Shown: positions 53,095 to 64,000 of the stretch, one piece after another
How the letters are laid out: the number at the start of each line of letters is the position of its first letter
How positions within the stretch are numbered: the stretch's first letter is position 1
NCBI RefSeq assembly: GCF_017654505.1
Contig: NC_054571.1
Coordinates: 3,539,119-3,603,118, forward strand
DNA length: 64,000 bases
Direction: 5' to 3'
From: Polyodon spathula
Taxonomy: Eukaryota > Chordata > Actinopteri > Acipenseriformes > Polyodontidae
Notes under the pieces: model-generated
Databases searched by the model: none
The model's input: only the letters and a program-made list of their open reading frames with translations
What the model was told of the DNA's origin: nothing
Translations under genes and position numbers: made by a program

Positions 53095-53766
53095 GTAAAG
53101 CACAGGGAAGCATTGTAAAATACAAGAGAGGTATGGTAAAGCATAGGGAAGCATTGTAAAGCACAGAGATGTATTGTAAAGCATAGTGAAGCATTGTAAA
53201 GCACAGAGAGGTCTGATAAAGCATAGGGAAACATTGTAAAGAACAGCGAGGTCTGGTAAAGCATAGGGAAGCATTGTAAAGCACAGAGAGGTGCGGTAAA
53301 TCATAGGGAAGCATTGTAAAGCACAGAGAGGTCTGGTAAAGCATAGCAAACGCATGGTAAAGCACAGAGAGGTGTGCTAAAGCATAGGGAAGTATTGTAA
53401 AGCACACAGAGGTGTGGTAAAGCATAGGGAAGCATTGTAAAGCACAGAGAGGTGTGGTAAAGCATAGGGAAGCATTGTAAAGCACAGAGAGGTCTGGTAA
53501 AGCATAGGGAAGCATTGTAAAGCACAGAGAGGTCTGGTAAAGCATAGGGAAGCATTGTAAAGCACAGAGAGGTCTGGTAAAGCATAGGGAAGCATTGTAA
53601 AGCACAGAGAGGTCTGGTAAAGCATAGGGAAGCATTGTAAAGCACAGAGAGGTCTGGTAAAGCATAGAAAAGCATTGTAAAGCACAGAGAGGTATTTTAA
53701 AGCATATAGAAGCATTGCAAAGCACAGAGAGGTCTGTTAAAGCATAGGGAAGCATTGTAAAGCACT
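53095..53766 (-). repeat. 40-bp minisatellite, about 17 units
   Basis: Same orientation and variant order as 43005-43519 (shared marker GCATAGCAAACGCATGGTAA), with about four more units. Confidence 0.95.
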
Positions 53767-53879
53767 GCAGCAAACTTTTATAAGGGCAGATGCACTTTAA
53801 AAACAAGGCCGTGGTAGATGTGCAGTATAACCAGAGGGATTACTGCAGAGTTTATATAAGGATCTAGAAATGCCCTTAC

Positions 53880-53944
53880 CTGAAAATTCAAATACAGTCA
53901 ACCAGTCTTTCACTCCAACCGAATGGCATTCGGCTGTCTTTATA
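53880..53944 (-). promoter_or_regulatory. candidate promoter and first exon (mirror of 42203-42267)
   Basis: TATAAA (reverse) at 53939-53944, the CCGAATG/CATTCGG hairpin, and donor GTAAGGG at 53879. Confidence 0.4.
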
Positions 53945-54389
53945 GAGCCTCCCAGCTCTGCACAGCAGCAGAGGGGCTGGTGTGTGTTTACCGCAGGCTT
54001 TAGCAGTTTGACAGGTTAACTATGGGTGGTTTAAAGACTTCCTGTAGGCTTCAGTAGAAAAGAAGCAAAGATACTCTTTATACAGACTCAAAAGAATAGG
54101 GGTCTAGCTTGTGTTGCTTTGGGGAGTGACATTTGTTCTCTATCTTAATAAAAACATATAACTTGTCTACTCTGTGTTTAAATTTGTCATTTACTGTGCT
54201 TTGCATACAAAAACATTTATTCATTTATTCAATTTTGCAAACTCATCTGAGTCTGAAAGTGTCTTTAATGCTCATATGGCCACCTTTGGCATCAATAACA
54301 GCATGACATGTTTTTGGCATTGTGTCTGTGCACTTTCTTAAAATCTCTGGTGTCATTTGATGTTAGACCTCTTGATGCTTTGAATTAAA

Positions 54390-54560
54390 AAACTGCAAAA
54401 ATTTAACCTGCATTTTCCCATTTGTGGCTCTGTGTTCCTTTTCACTTACTGTCCTGTTTGAAATGAATTGCATAGTACAGTCATCAATATAATTAGATAG
54501 TCAATGATTTGCCTATTTTGACAGTTTTTCAGGGTTTTGCAGTTCCTGAGGTTGGATTTT
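54390..54560 (+). repeat. R2 copy (mirror of 41585-41760)
   Basis: Carries TGTGGCTCTGTGTTCC and AATATAATTAGATAGTCAA, with a small insertion (CACTTACTGTCC). Confidence 0.6.
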
Positions 54561-54771
54561 ATGATCTTTTATAAGGGTTAGTTTACCATGGTTTATTTTT
54601 TTAATCTGCTTTACCATACCTCGCTGTGATTTACAATGCTTACCTACAAAGCTCACTGTGCTTTCACTGTGCTTTATCACACTGCTAAACTTTAATATCT
54701 GTTTTATAAGGGACACTTTGTTATCTCTGTATAAATATATAACTTATCCACCCTGTGTTTAAATTAATTAT

Positions 54772-54773
54772 AT

Positions 54774-54858
<85 letters not shown>

Positions 54859-55085
54859 AAAGGTGCATTGTACATATTTTTCAAATTACAAAAATGCATT
54901 GTCGATTTTTCTCAAAAATGCATTGTAGAATTCTTATGTTACAAAAATACATTGTATATTTCTCTGAGAAACAAATTAGCAGAATCAGTCCTGACCAGTA
55001 CAAGCTGTAAACTTACCAATATTTTTCACACGTTAACACCAAACCCACGTGGGTGTCTTAACAGGTGTTCTTGTTTGTTTTGCAG
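54772..55085 (-). repeat. (TA)n tract and R1 copy (mirror of 41085-41387)
   Basis: The TA run has two interruptions (AATATA) not seen in the partner arms. An R1 copy follows in reverse orientation. Confidence 0.75.
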
Positions 55086-55469
55086 CTTTGTATATATGAG
55101 GGCATTAGAATAGCTTGTTTTTAAAAGTGGTTTTGATTGAAAGCACTGCTTCATGGAAATGGCATTGATGCATCAGCACTTTGGCAACCCGAAAGGCATC
55201 AGGGATCTGTAGTCTCAAAACAACAGTAAAATACAGAACAGAGGCACTAATCTTTTAAAAAGTTTAAAAAGTTTGAGAACCACTGGTTTAGGTGGAAACT
55301 GTTAACGGCTACCAAAATAAACTAAAGCAAATGAACATGCCTGCATTTCTGATTGGGAAAAAAACTCAAGGGTTTTCTATGTGAGAAGCATTACGTTATA
55401 TTAGAGCTAGGCAGTTCATCCCATAGTTAAGGTTCCCTACAGCTGATTCCTCTGCCGTGTTTCAGGTGA

Positions 55470-55835
55470 GTTGTTTCACTCTCGCACAATCCTTATAAAA
55501 GCTATTTTGCTTTTCTCTGGTGTCCCAGAACGTGTGGTATCCCGCTTGCAGCTTGTTCAGAATACCAGCCGCTAGAATTCTGACTAAAACCAGGAAAAGT
55601 GAACATATTACCCCTGTTTTGGCCTCTTTACACTGGCTCCCTGTGCAGTATAGAATTGGATTAGCACCTAGTTTTCTGCAGGACTTTCTGACCCTGTGTT
55701 TGCCAAACCACACCCTGAGATCACAGAATGCAGGGCTGCTGGTAATATATATATATCCATGTTGTCTTCAGGCTAACAAGGCACATGGGGTAACTGACAG
55801 AGTCTGCATTATTTTTCCCCATAACTTTTAAAAAG
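55470..55835 (+). pseudogene. L2-like LINE C-terminal fragment, third copy
   Basis: The frame 55520-55831 reads RILTKTRKSEHITPVLASLH, WLPVQYRIGLAPSFLQDF and LCLPNHTLRSQNAG. Third copy of the segment at 30715 and 40420. Confidence 0.8.
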
Positions 55836-55933
55836 GTTTTGATTTTATAATGTAGGTAAAGCGTGTCAGTTTAGTCAGGATTCACTGAATCAAAGCACCA
55901 TGCCCTGGCTAGGGGCACTTTCTGTATCGACCT

Positions 55934-56170
55934 TCAGAATTCGAAGCTGCTTACATTGGTTGGGCGCTGGGCCATTTCCGTTGGCCAGACTCTGGGCCGG
56001 TTCTGTTGAATCGGTTTGGGGGTCATAATACAGTTTGACATTGGGCTGGTTCTGGCAGCCGTCATCGGACCGGAATCACAGCTGTAATTGGGCAGGTACT
56101 GGGCCAGCATCAGCATGCCGTCTGGGTCATACTGTGTCAAATCCGGGGTGCCGCTGATTTCTGTACCCCA
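55934..56170 (-). other. GC-richer duplicated segment, third copy
   Basis: The 68-codon frame is almost identical to that at 40027-40233 (one Thr/Met change) and differs in frame from 31194-31382. This ties it to palindrome 2 rather than to the left arm. Confidence 0.4.
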
Positions 56171-56699
56171 TGGAATTCAGCATCCCCTGTGATTTCACTG
56201 CGCAGGCAGGTTTTTTTTTTCTTTCTTCCCTGAAAGGCAGCTGAACGGGAACACAAGATCTACATGTGTACGCGCCTCACTCTGTACTCTGTATTCTCCC
56301 CCTACTGGCACTATGTTTTACTTAGACTGAGGCACAAAAGCATCCCTGATTCGTTATTAAATTTGCACTGAATGGAAATCCCAGACTAAGCAAAAAATTA
56401 GCACAAATATTAGGAAGTGTGTGTTTTTTCTTTATTTTAATCTTTTGTTTGGCCTCTGTGTAAAGCTCTCAGGAGGTGTCTCTTCCTCCCTCAGTACAGG
56501 CTGCACAGACGCTGCTGTTATTTTCATGCTGGTACCTAGTCTATTTATGTTCATTCTATGTAGTATCGTTCTCTGCACACAGTAAACTTTACGGCGTATT
56601 CTGTATTTAACTTAGACATGTTTTTCATGTAAACAAATGTCCATTTGACCAATAATTCTACTGCAGCTGTATCTGCTGTTAAAGTATCACTACAATAAA

Positions 56700-57263
56700 T
56701 ACCCCAAATTACAGTTTTTTTCAGTAACACTTTATTAATAAGGTGCTGCTTACTAATATTGTATAAATATATAATAGATGCTTAATAACTATGTTATAGA
56801 GTATTAATAAAGCATTATAACTGGTTTATTAACATTTTTATGTTGGCTTTAATAAAAGCGTTTATCATTGTTAGTAGTTATTATGGTTTTATCTTGAGGT
56901 TAATGTTTTTGATATTGTAAACATTTTAAATGAGATGGGAAGTAAACAGAAACGTGATAAACATTTACATGCAGACTAGTTTGTATTATTTATACTAACT
57001 TTACTGAACAGAAAGAAATATGATTTCCAAAGAGATTCTGAAATTCTTTAATTCTGTGCATCCAAATACTTGTAATTAAAAGTTTTAAGAAGAAAGCCGA
57101 CTGTTTGTTATTCTGTCCTAACCAGGCAGTTTGTCACCCAAACTGTTATGACATGAACAATTTATTAAATAAACAGGGAAAAAAAGAAATGTGTTAATCA
57201 GATTATTCTCCATTTTATTGCAACTGTTGCACCCTTCAGTAGAACAAAACTTGTAAAGGGGTA
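56700..57263. other. half MITE and intergenic DNA
   Basis: 56715-56835 is the left half of the 31977 MITE. The remainder mirrors 38907-39344, with no gene seen. Confidence 0.6.
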
Positions 57264-57693
57264 TGTGGCAGAGCAAAGCTCTGCCCTTTATTAAATTGGC
57301 AGGGATGGGGTTAAATTCCCTTACCTGCCTGGGTTTATTATGTTCAGGTGGCTTGGATTGATTAGTTGATTTGCTTAATTAACGATCAATCAGCGCCCAG
57401 CCACCTGACATAAAAGGAGGCCTCTGCTTCCCATTAGGAGGAGGGAGCAGAGGTTTGTGGTTTGTGGTTTGTGGTTTGTGGTTTGTGGTTTGTGGTTTGT
57501 GGTTTTTTCTGAATCCAGTGAAGGCATCACCCAGCCTGGAAACCTTTATTTTTGTGAGTTTTGCTTTATTTGTTTAAATATCTTTTATTTTGCCCTTGTG
57601 AACTTTTATTTTTGTGTTAATTTATAATAAAAGTATATATTTTTTGAACTGCAGTCTGTCTCTGGGCCTCTGTCCACTCACCAGGTTGTCACA
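57264..57693 (+). mobile_element. solo LTR with 5-bp target duplication (arm 2)
   Basis: TGTGGCAGAG..TTGTCACA with GGGTA immediately before and after. CATAAAAGG and AATAAAAG signals inside. 430 bp, against 414 bp in the mirror copy; 14 of the 16 bases are two extra TTTGTGG units. Same insertion as 38493-38906, so the LTR inserted before the duplication. Confidence 0.85.
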
Positions 57694-57734
57694 GGGTAAT
57701 TGAGCTGAAACCTCCAGACAGTTTAAAAAAAGGA

Positions 57735-58290
57735 TGAAACCCCCTGCATTGCATCAATGCCAGTTTGTGTCTCTGGGCCAGTACTCTTCTGAGACAGGTG
57801 ATGTGGATTATGGAGTTCCACAAGGCTCAACACTTGTCCCTTTGCTTTTCAGTGTCAATATGCTCTTCCTTGGATCAGTTATTAACAAGTGCAACCTTGG
57901 ATTTCACTGTAATGCAGATGATACTTAAATATACTGCTAGTTTCCTTCTAAATCGGAGCTGGTGAGTTCTGTGCTGTCTCAGTGCCTGAGTGAAATCCAG
58001 TCATGGATGTCTCTAAATTGTTGGAAGATAAATCCCAATAAGACATAGGTAATAATAGTGGGTTCCAGACACAACTTGGCTAAATCATCTCTTTCTGAAA
58101 TATCCTTTGATGGGAATCTTTTGACTCCATCTAATACTGTAAAAAATATGGCAATCACTCTGGATACCGAACGACGTTTGGACCCCCACATGAGCTCAGT
58201 TATAAAGGCCTTGTTTTATAATTGGAACATTGCCAAATTGAGATCCATTCTCTTTGAAAAGGGGCAGCACACACCTAGTGGTGGCTAAGC
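57735..58290 (+). pseudogene. L2-like LINE, reverse-transcriptase core fragment (mirror)
   Basis: Same VPQGS..PLLF and ADDT motifs as 37898-38455, in forward orientation upstream of the GPCR. Confidence 0.8.
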
Positions 58291-59100
58291 ACAGGAATAT
58301 TTTAAACAGTACATTTCAGTAGGTGGAAACTCAGCAAATTGGTCTATATGAGAGCGTGGCTTCCCTACTAGATAGTCTCGGTCTTGTCCCTGGAGATCAT
58401 TATCTGTTTCTATTACCAACAGAGGGTTTTACTCGTTGATACATCATTGTGGAGATATTAGAGAGCCGCTGCCTGCTGAAAACACCCTAACATTGTGGTA
58501 AGAGAGAATGCGTGGCTTATATATATACTGCTTAGTGCACTACTCTTAAAATAAATCTAGAGGTGTAGAGATCTAAGAGGTGTAGAGAGATAAGTATTTA
58601 GCAATTTCTTCACAATTGCTATCCATCTTAAATGTTTGTTACATGAATGCTGTTGGTTGTGATTTGCCTGCATCGACAGGACTGCTTTGACAATGAGATG
58701 GCCTTCATCTCTATTTCCAGAATTATTTTTAAGGACTATCAAGTGTGAACAGAAAAAGTCTCCTAGTATATCTGATGCATGCTTTAAAGCTGTGTTGTTT
58801 GATATCAAAGGTAAGGTTGCTTTGTAAGTGAACTGTTCCTATCAGAGTGACATTTCTTCATGGAAAACTATCTGCTAACCACAGGCTTACTTTATAAAAA
58901 GCAACCGCGTACAAACCACCAATATAGCAAATCTAAACAATGAAAAACCCAATACAGTGTAATGAACTTGTCACTACGACCTGCTCAGCAGTGTTATACT
59001 GCACTGAGATCTTGTATGGGTGCTGTTCATCTTTCATCTTCTCTCACCAGATTCTCTTGGCCAGTGAAACCCAGTTCCTTGTTGACACATTCAATGCACA
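58291..59100. other. GPCR copy 2 5' flank
   Basis: Mirror of 37087-37897; no further gene seen. Confidence 0.4.
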
Positions 59101-59994
59101 ATGGATTCTTTCAACACAAACTCTACCATGGTCCCCAACAACACCACAGCTCTTAGTTCTAGTTTTGACCTGGAATGTAGAGACAATCCAGCTGGGTTCG
59201 CATTCTGGGCGACTTTGAAGTCTCTAAGTGTTATCCTGGGATTGCCAGCCAATGTGACAGTGCTGTGGATTTTACTGAGGAAAAAAACTGCCATCTCATC
59301 TTCTGAGGTGTTCATACTGAACCTGGCTGTCATGGATATTTTGTGTTGCCTCAATGCGCCCCTTGGAATATATAATTACTACTTTCTAAACAATCCAATT
59401 GCTTACTCAGTAATATTTGTTTTACTTAATTTTAATCTGACAGGGGTTCCTCTGTTCCTTTGCTGTATCTGTGTGGAGCGTTACATGGCTGTGGTGCATC
59501 CAGTCACCTACCTGGGGCTCAAGTCACTCACCTATAGAGTGGTGTGCTCTGCTGTGGCATGGGCTATTATTGTCCCCTTCTCCATCTATCTAGGTAGAAC
59601 AGCCTTTGTATCCCCTGTATATGTAATCTTAGGTTTCATCTCTGCCTTGTTTATTGTCATGGTTTTCTGTAACATCTCCATCCTGAGGGTCCTGAGGAGG
59701 TCTTCTCCAGGGAGAGACGAGATCCATCCCATGAAGAAGAAAGCCTTGCAGATCGTTTTTACCATTTTAATGATTGTGTTAGTTTCCTATTTACCAGTAG
59801 TAGCTGTCTTCCCATTTAAATCATATTTCAATCCTATGATATTTCAATGTTATATAAGTCCATTATGCTATAACTTCTTTATCCCCAGGAACTTCATACA
59901 GCCTTTGCTCTACCTGTCTAATGTGGGTGCATTGCCTTGTGGGCAGTTTCCATGCAATGGGGCGTGCTGTATAGCACTGAGCCCCACTCCATGA
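59101..59994 (+). CDS. class A G protein-coupled receptor, orphan (copy 2)
   Basis: 297 residues, intronless, nearly identical to the copy at 36193-37086. Visible changes are Ser-Ser for Thr-Gly in the N-terminal tail (LSSSFDLEC), Val for Ala before TM5 (SPVYV) and Asn for Ser in TM7 (CYNFF). All are conservative for topology, and no stop or frameshift separates the copies. Features are the same: LNLAVMD in TM2, ERY at the end of TM3, SYLP in TM6, IQPLLY in TM7, and no visible outer disulfide pair. It signals from the plasma membrane if functional; the ligand is unknown. Both copies keep the same 5' and 3' flanks. It could be a true duplicate gene or the second haplotype of one gene placed in inverted order. 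Confidence 0.82.
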   Translation: MDSFNTNSTMVPNNTTALSSSFDLECRDNPAGFAFWATLKSLSVILGLPANVTVLWILLRKKTAISSSEVFILNLAVMDILCCLNAPLGIYNYYFLNNPIAYSVIFVLLNFNLTGVPLFLCCICVERYMAVVHPVTYLGLKSLTYRVVCSAVAWAIIVPFSIYLGRTAFVSPVYVILGFISALFIVMVFCNISILRVLRRSSPGRDEIHPMKKKALQIVFTILMIVLVSYLPVVAVFPFKSYFNPMIFQCYISPLCYNFFIPRNFIQPLLYLSNVGALPCGQFPCNGACCIALSPTP

Positions 59995-61560
59995 ACTCAA
60001 CAGAAAACATATTCCATTGTCAAGCAAGTAGCTTCAAATTAAATGAGCCTGTCCTTTAACTATTAAGATGTTTTGAATAGCAGCCTAGAGAGACGACAAT
60101 TTCGATTTGTGCTATCAATTTCAAACTACAAGCACCTCAATCAGGCAATACAAAAATATCAATGAAACTCATTTTTTAAGAAACAGCACTCAGACCAACT
60201 GAGAGTGGTTGCAAACATCCGGATGAGTTTTAAATGTCATGCTAAGTTAATTTGTCTATAAGGGATTTTTAATTCTTTACTGGCTGATTTCTTAAAGCAG
60301 CTTCAGGGAATCTTTCTTGTAAAAGCCACTTGCCTCTCTATTGTAAATAGACCCACTTAATCCTGTTAGTTGGGTTAGACTACAAGTCAAAGCTTCACTA
60401 CATGTTAGTGTATAGTATATTAAGACTTACACTAACTGGTAGGATGGCTATCAGATATTATAAGTATAGACTTTGAATGTTGTCTTTTGTAAATTTGAGC
60501 AAAATATGTATTTCTGAATATTTCTGAATATTCTAATATGTTCTTCTAAAGATACAAACTGCAAAGCAGCAACATACACAGAAGTGTGCAAATGTGTTAG
60601 AACATCTCATGATTGCTCACTTATATCTTTAATATACTAACCTGCATGAAAACCTCTGGGTGTGAGAATTTACATTTCAACAGTAATCAGAGATATAGAA
60701 GCAATAGGCACTCACATGTGGAAATGTTAGACCACTTTATCTTTTATATAGGCATCTTAAACAACTTTAAAAAACTGTCTCCTGCATTTCACCATGTGTA
60801 GCTCTGTGTTGCTTTTCTCTTTACTATTTCAAATGATTAGCATGAGTAGTCTATTAAAGACATCAATTAAATTAGACTCTCACTAATTTGCCTATGTTTA
60901 CAATTTTCCAAGATTTTCAGTTGCAGTGGTTTGATTTCATATGCACGATGCAAATCTAAACTACAGAAGCAATGGGGTGTTCTAATAAGTGTGCCTGTAT
61001 TGTAACCCATGTTTCTCGTTGCTGGAATGTGTTTGTGTTGCAGGGTGATACAGTGCTGTCACTGTAAAAAGACGACCTGTTCTGTCTCAGATGAACTGTC
61101 ATCTTCTCTTGCTTATTTTTGTTAAACATGTTCAAATCGGTTACAAACATCATGACAAGTTTGAAATGTTATGTTAAGCTAATTGCTCTATAATGGATTG
61201 TTAACTGTTTAATGCTGCTCTGTATTGGCTGATTTCTTAAAGTCACTTTGTTGTGTAAAAGCCTCTTGCCTCTCTATTGTAAATACACCCACTTAGTCCT
61301 GTTGGTTGGGTTAGACTACAAGTCAAATCTTCACCCCATGTTAGTGTATAATTTGGTGTATTGAGGTGTGCTGTTCTGCTTTGTTATTCTTTTTTAAATG
61401 TGAATCTTCAAGTGAGCTACAGAAGAGCAATGCTACTGTCCTTGAAGGGGAATCTCATTGGGCTTTGCAAGAATATTTATAAATGTACTTCTGCATTTGA
61501 AATTGCAAATAAAATCTCTGAAATGTGTGCTTGCCTTCACTTGTTATATATCTGCATGTT
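59995..61560. repeat. GPCR 3' flank with direct repeats and R2 copy (mirror)
   Basis: 60190-60415 and 61130-61345 mirror the direct-repeat pair 35769-35990 and 34841-35050. 60750-60950 mirrors the R2 copy. A 60-bp insertion is seen near 61410-61470 relative to the other arm. Confidence 0.7.
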
Positions 61561-62212
61561 CTGACTGTGGTGACACTTTCCACTGAGTGTCTCTAATTAC
61601 TGTGTATTTAAGAACATCCATTATATAGTTCATGAAAACAAGTCTTTCTTACAATATCAGGTACTGCATGTATTTAAAAGTGATATGGATTTGACAGTGC
61701 TAAACAATGTCATAGGACCCCTGTCTTTCTCTACTGGAAACTTTGATTAATGGATGTTTTTATTTACTGTAGTTAAAACAAGGTGCTTCCTCCCTGTGTT
61801 AATGACCATTGAGAATTTGAATAACAAGCTGTCATTGATGTGCTGTCATTGATATGCAAACCTGATGGTGTCTCCATGCCACACTTAACTTAAAAATCAG
61901 TACTAATCACTATGAATATAAATAAATAAAGGTTGAAAATGCAGTATGTCATAAAAAATGCACAGTGTATTTTTTACTATTTGCTACGTATATACTATCA
62001 CTTATACTTGTACTCACAAAACACATATCCTACAATAGCCTTATGTGTTCATACCAAGGAATGTTATTGTGAAAATAAATATCACACACAATTAAAAGAA
62101 AATTAATTAATTTATTGAGTGGTGATAATAGGGCAGCAATGCCAAATTACTGTAGATGTTTTAATTCATTACTCTAATCATTATCATTACACACAGACAA
62201 TGTGAAAATGTC

Positions 62213-62214
<2 letters not shown>
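61561..62214. other. intergenic, no gene seen
   Basis: Mirror of 34039-34740; AT-rich, nothing recognised. Confidence 0.5.
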
Positions 62215-62265
<51 letters not shown>

Positions 62266-62630
62266 TAGAAGTTGCAAGCAACTTGACGGCTACCAAGGCA
62301 TTCTTGTTCCTATCTGTGTTTCTGTGGCAAGCTGGCCGACCCAAGGGACTTTTTCGACCTGAAAAAGAAACAAGGCTCAGGGATTACAAATGGAGATTAG
62401 ATAAAGAGGCATTCAGAACAGAAAATAGGAGGCACTTTTTTACACAGAGAATTGTGGGAGTCTGGAACCAACTCCCCAGTAATGTTGTTGAAGCTGACAC
62501 CCTGGGATCCTTCAAGAAGCTGCTTGATGAGATTCTGGGATCAATAAGCTACTAACAACCAAATGAGCAAGATGGACCAAATGACCTCCTGTCGTTTGTA
62601 ATCTTTCTTATGTTCTTTTGGTGCGGTGAC
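62215..62630 (+). pseudogene. CR1-like LINE 3' end with (AAT)n tract (mirror)
   Basis: The frame 62283-62555 carries RRHFFTQRIVGVWNQLPSNV and FKKLLDEILG. It is closer to the family norm (IVG, DTLG) than the other arm. The AAT run has about 16 units against 12. Confidence 0.8.
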
Positions 62631-62639
62631 GTCAGACCG

Positions 62640-63310
62640 GGAAGATCACACAGTACTGCGAGTGACTGGCGAATGTGCTGCGGCACTGTTTAATAATAAA
62701 CAGAACTGGAATCTCGGCACAGCTGCATGTGAACCAGCTCTACTCGTCGTGCTGCCATACTAATACCAACTTTAATCTGCACGTGGCGTGATTGTGCCAT
62801 CCTCGTGTCTAAATACAAATATACATTTTATAACACTTCACTAACCCCCCCCCCCCCCCCACATACACATATACAACATAAAACACAAAGTCATAGCATA
62901 GGGGCACATTATACCGTAGTAACCATGACCCTACCAAGCCGCTATAAGCTAGTTTTACATTTGACCTTAAGGAGAGGTCAAAGGTCACAGGCAAGGTCAT
63001 TTTTGGATAGAGCATATATGGGTTCCTATCTGTGTTCCAAGAATAACACACCATCCACATACAACATAAAACACAAAATATCAAGGACAGGGGCGGGGCA
63101 CCCTGCCACAGTTCCGTAGTAACCATGACCCTACCTTCACTCTCTAAGCCGCTATAAGCTAGTTTTACATTTGACCTTAAGTTTCATAGGTATCTACAAA
63201 TGGGTTATAAGTTAGTTTTACATTTGACCTTAAGGAGAGGTCAAAAGATGTACATTAATTCCATTGGCCTACATTAATTCCCATTGGCCAATATCAAGGT
63301 CAATATCAAG
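62640..63310. repeat. rearranged segment with repeated half-site block and poly-C
   Basis: The block GACCCTACC..AAGCCGCTATAAGCTAG..TTTGACCTTAAGGAGAGGTC occurs two or three times here but once in the other arm (33240-33310). A 14-16 base poly-C run is at about 62846. It may be local tandem duplication or consensus error. Confidence 0.55.
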
Positions 63311-64000
63311 GTTTTTTTAATAGAGTATACATTATTTCCCATAGGCCTCCACTACTCTGTGAAGAGTTTTGGACGGTGTTCATTTTATGCGCAATTTATG
63401 CAACTAGAGCAATGGTGAAATTTGATAGGCCTATCAGCAGCCATGCTTTTTACTATAGCACTTCATTTTACCACCCTTTAAAATATGACAAGTTTTGCTT
63501 TGATCAGATTAGAGGTTTTGGAGATTTCAAGTTACCTACACAAATGTAGGAGCTGAAAACAATTAAAAAGATCTAATTGTGCAAATTATTAGTTCTTAAG
63601 GGTTCAAAAGTATAAGGCATACAAATGTGTTATTCAATAACATGAGGGCCCCTGCAGTGAAAGTTTTGTTAAAATATGTGAGCAGATTACAATAACACTG
63701 CACACAAACCATCCTGAAATGTGTGCGCTTTAATTAAAATGTGAGGGGATACACAATTCCATAGCTTCACAGCAGCTATGGAATTCTGTACCCCCCTATG
63801 TAGAGTATTGGGGGGCCCCAAGAGCACATGAGATAATACAGTATAGTAATACAAACCGGTTTGTGGGTTTTTGTTTATCTTAATTTTAACAACCAAAGAA
63901 AAAACTGTAACACTTTATATTAAGGTGCTGCTTATTAATGTTTTATAAATGTATTATATTTTATATATATAATATGTGCTTAATAATAGAGTGTTAATAA
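63311..64000. other. mirror of 32186-32880, ends inside a MITE
   Basis: 63905-64000 is the right half of the 31977-32281 element in reverse. No gene. The palindrome arm continues beyond the window. Confidence 0.6.

Larger units (their letters stand above)
52190..64000 (-). repeat. palindrome 2, right arm (runs off the window)
   Basis: Reverse complement of 32186-43820 with indels. Within 52.5-53.8 kb the order is disturbed: the R1 spacer and long minisatellite keep the same orientation as in the left arm. Confidence 0.88.

Noticed and set aside
62805..63126. Overlapping frames of 104 and 105 codons on both strands
   Set aside because: They span a poly-C run and locally duplicated DNA, are not preserved in the mirror arm, and have no known motif.

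Overview
The window reads as nuclear DNA of a ray-finned fish. It is AT-rich and gene-poor, with introns using GT..AG sites, much microsatellite DNA, and fish-type mobile elements: L2/CR1-like LINE fragments, a Tc1 transposase, a piggyBac-like and a hAT-like non-autonomous element, and a solo LTR. A non-teleost lineage (sturgeon, paddlefish or gar type) is my guess from the look of the LINE tails; that is recollection, not proof. A run of exactly 500 N (14748-15247) shows a scaffolded draft assembly.

Layout. 1-14.7 kb: no supported coding gene except a possible small spliced gene on the minus strand (13.17-13.61 kb); the rest is LINE debris, MITEs, minisatellites and an LTR-like promoter segment. 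After the gap, 15.2-64 kb is dominated by duplicated copies of two gene types. The first is a secreted arginine-type ecto-ADP-ribosyltransferase (ART) with three coding exons: copy 0 (+, 16.3-21.2 kb, diverged), copy 1 (-, 24.8-27.2 kb), copy 2 (+, 43.7-46.1 kb) and copy 3 (-, 50.8-52.3 kb, no third exon). The second is an intronless class A GPCR at 36.2-37.1 kb (-) and 59.1-60.0 kb (+).

Architecture. The copies lie in nested inverted duplications. An old one places ART copies 0 and 1 tail to tail (axis near 23.3 kb). A large recent palindrome has arms 21.37-32.08 and 39.35-49.56 kb around a 7.3 kb spacer that holds the GPCR. A second, overlapping palindrome has arms from 32.19 to 43.8 kb and from 52.2 kb to the window end, with its axis near 48.1 kb. 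The turn of the second palindrome (49.56-53.1 kb) alternates degraded, unpolished-looking sequence with islands identical to copy 1, so part of this structure may be an assembly artefact. Both readings are set out in the findings.

Links between parts. Each ART signal-peptide exon has a 40-bp minisatellite upstream, about 0.2 kb away in copies 1-3 and a degenerate relic about 0.7 kb away in copy 0. Its length runs from 4 to about 60 units. Because 40 is not a multiple of 3 and the unit lacks stops, it creates open frames of up to 526 codons that are almost certainly not genes. The inner edge of the large palindrome falls inside a small terminal-inverted-repeat element (31.98-32.28 kb). Nothing prokaryotic, no CRISPR array and no rRNA or tRNA gene was seen.
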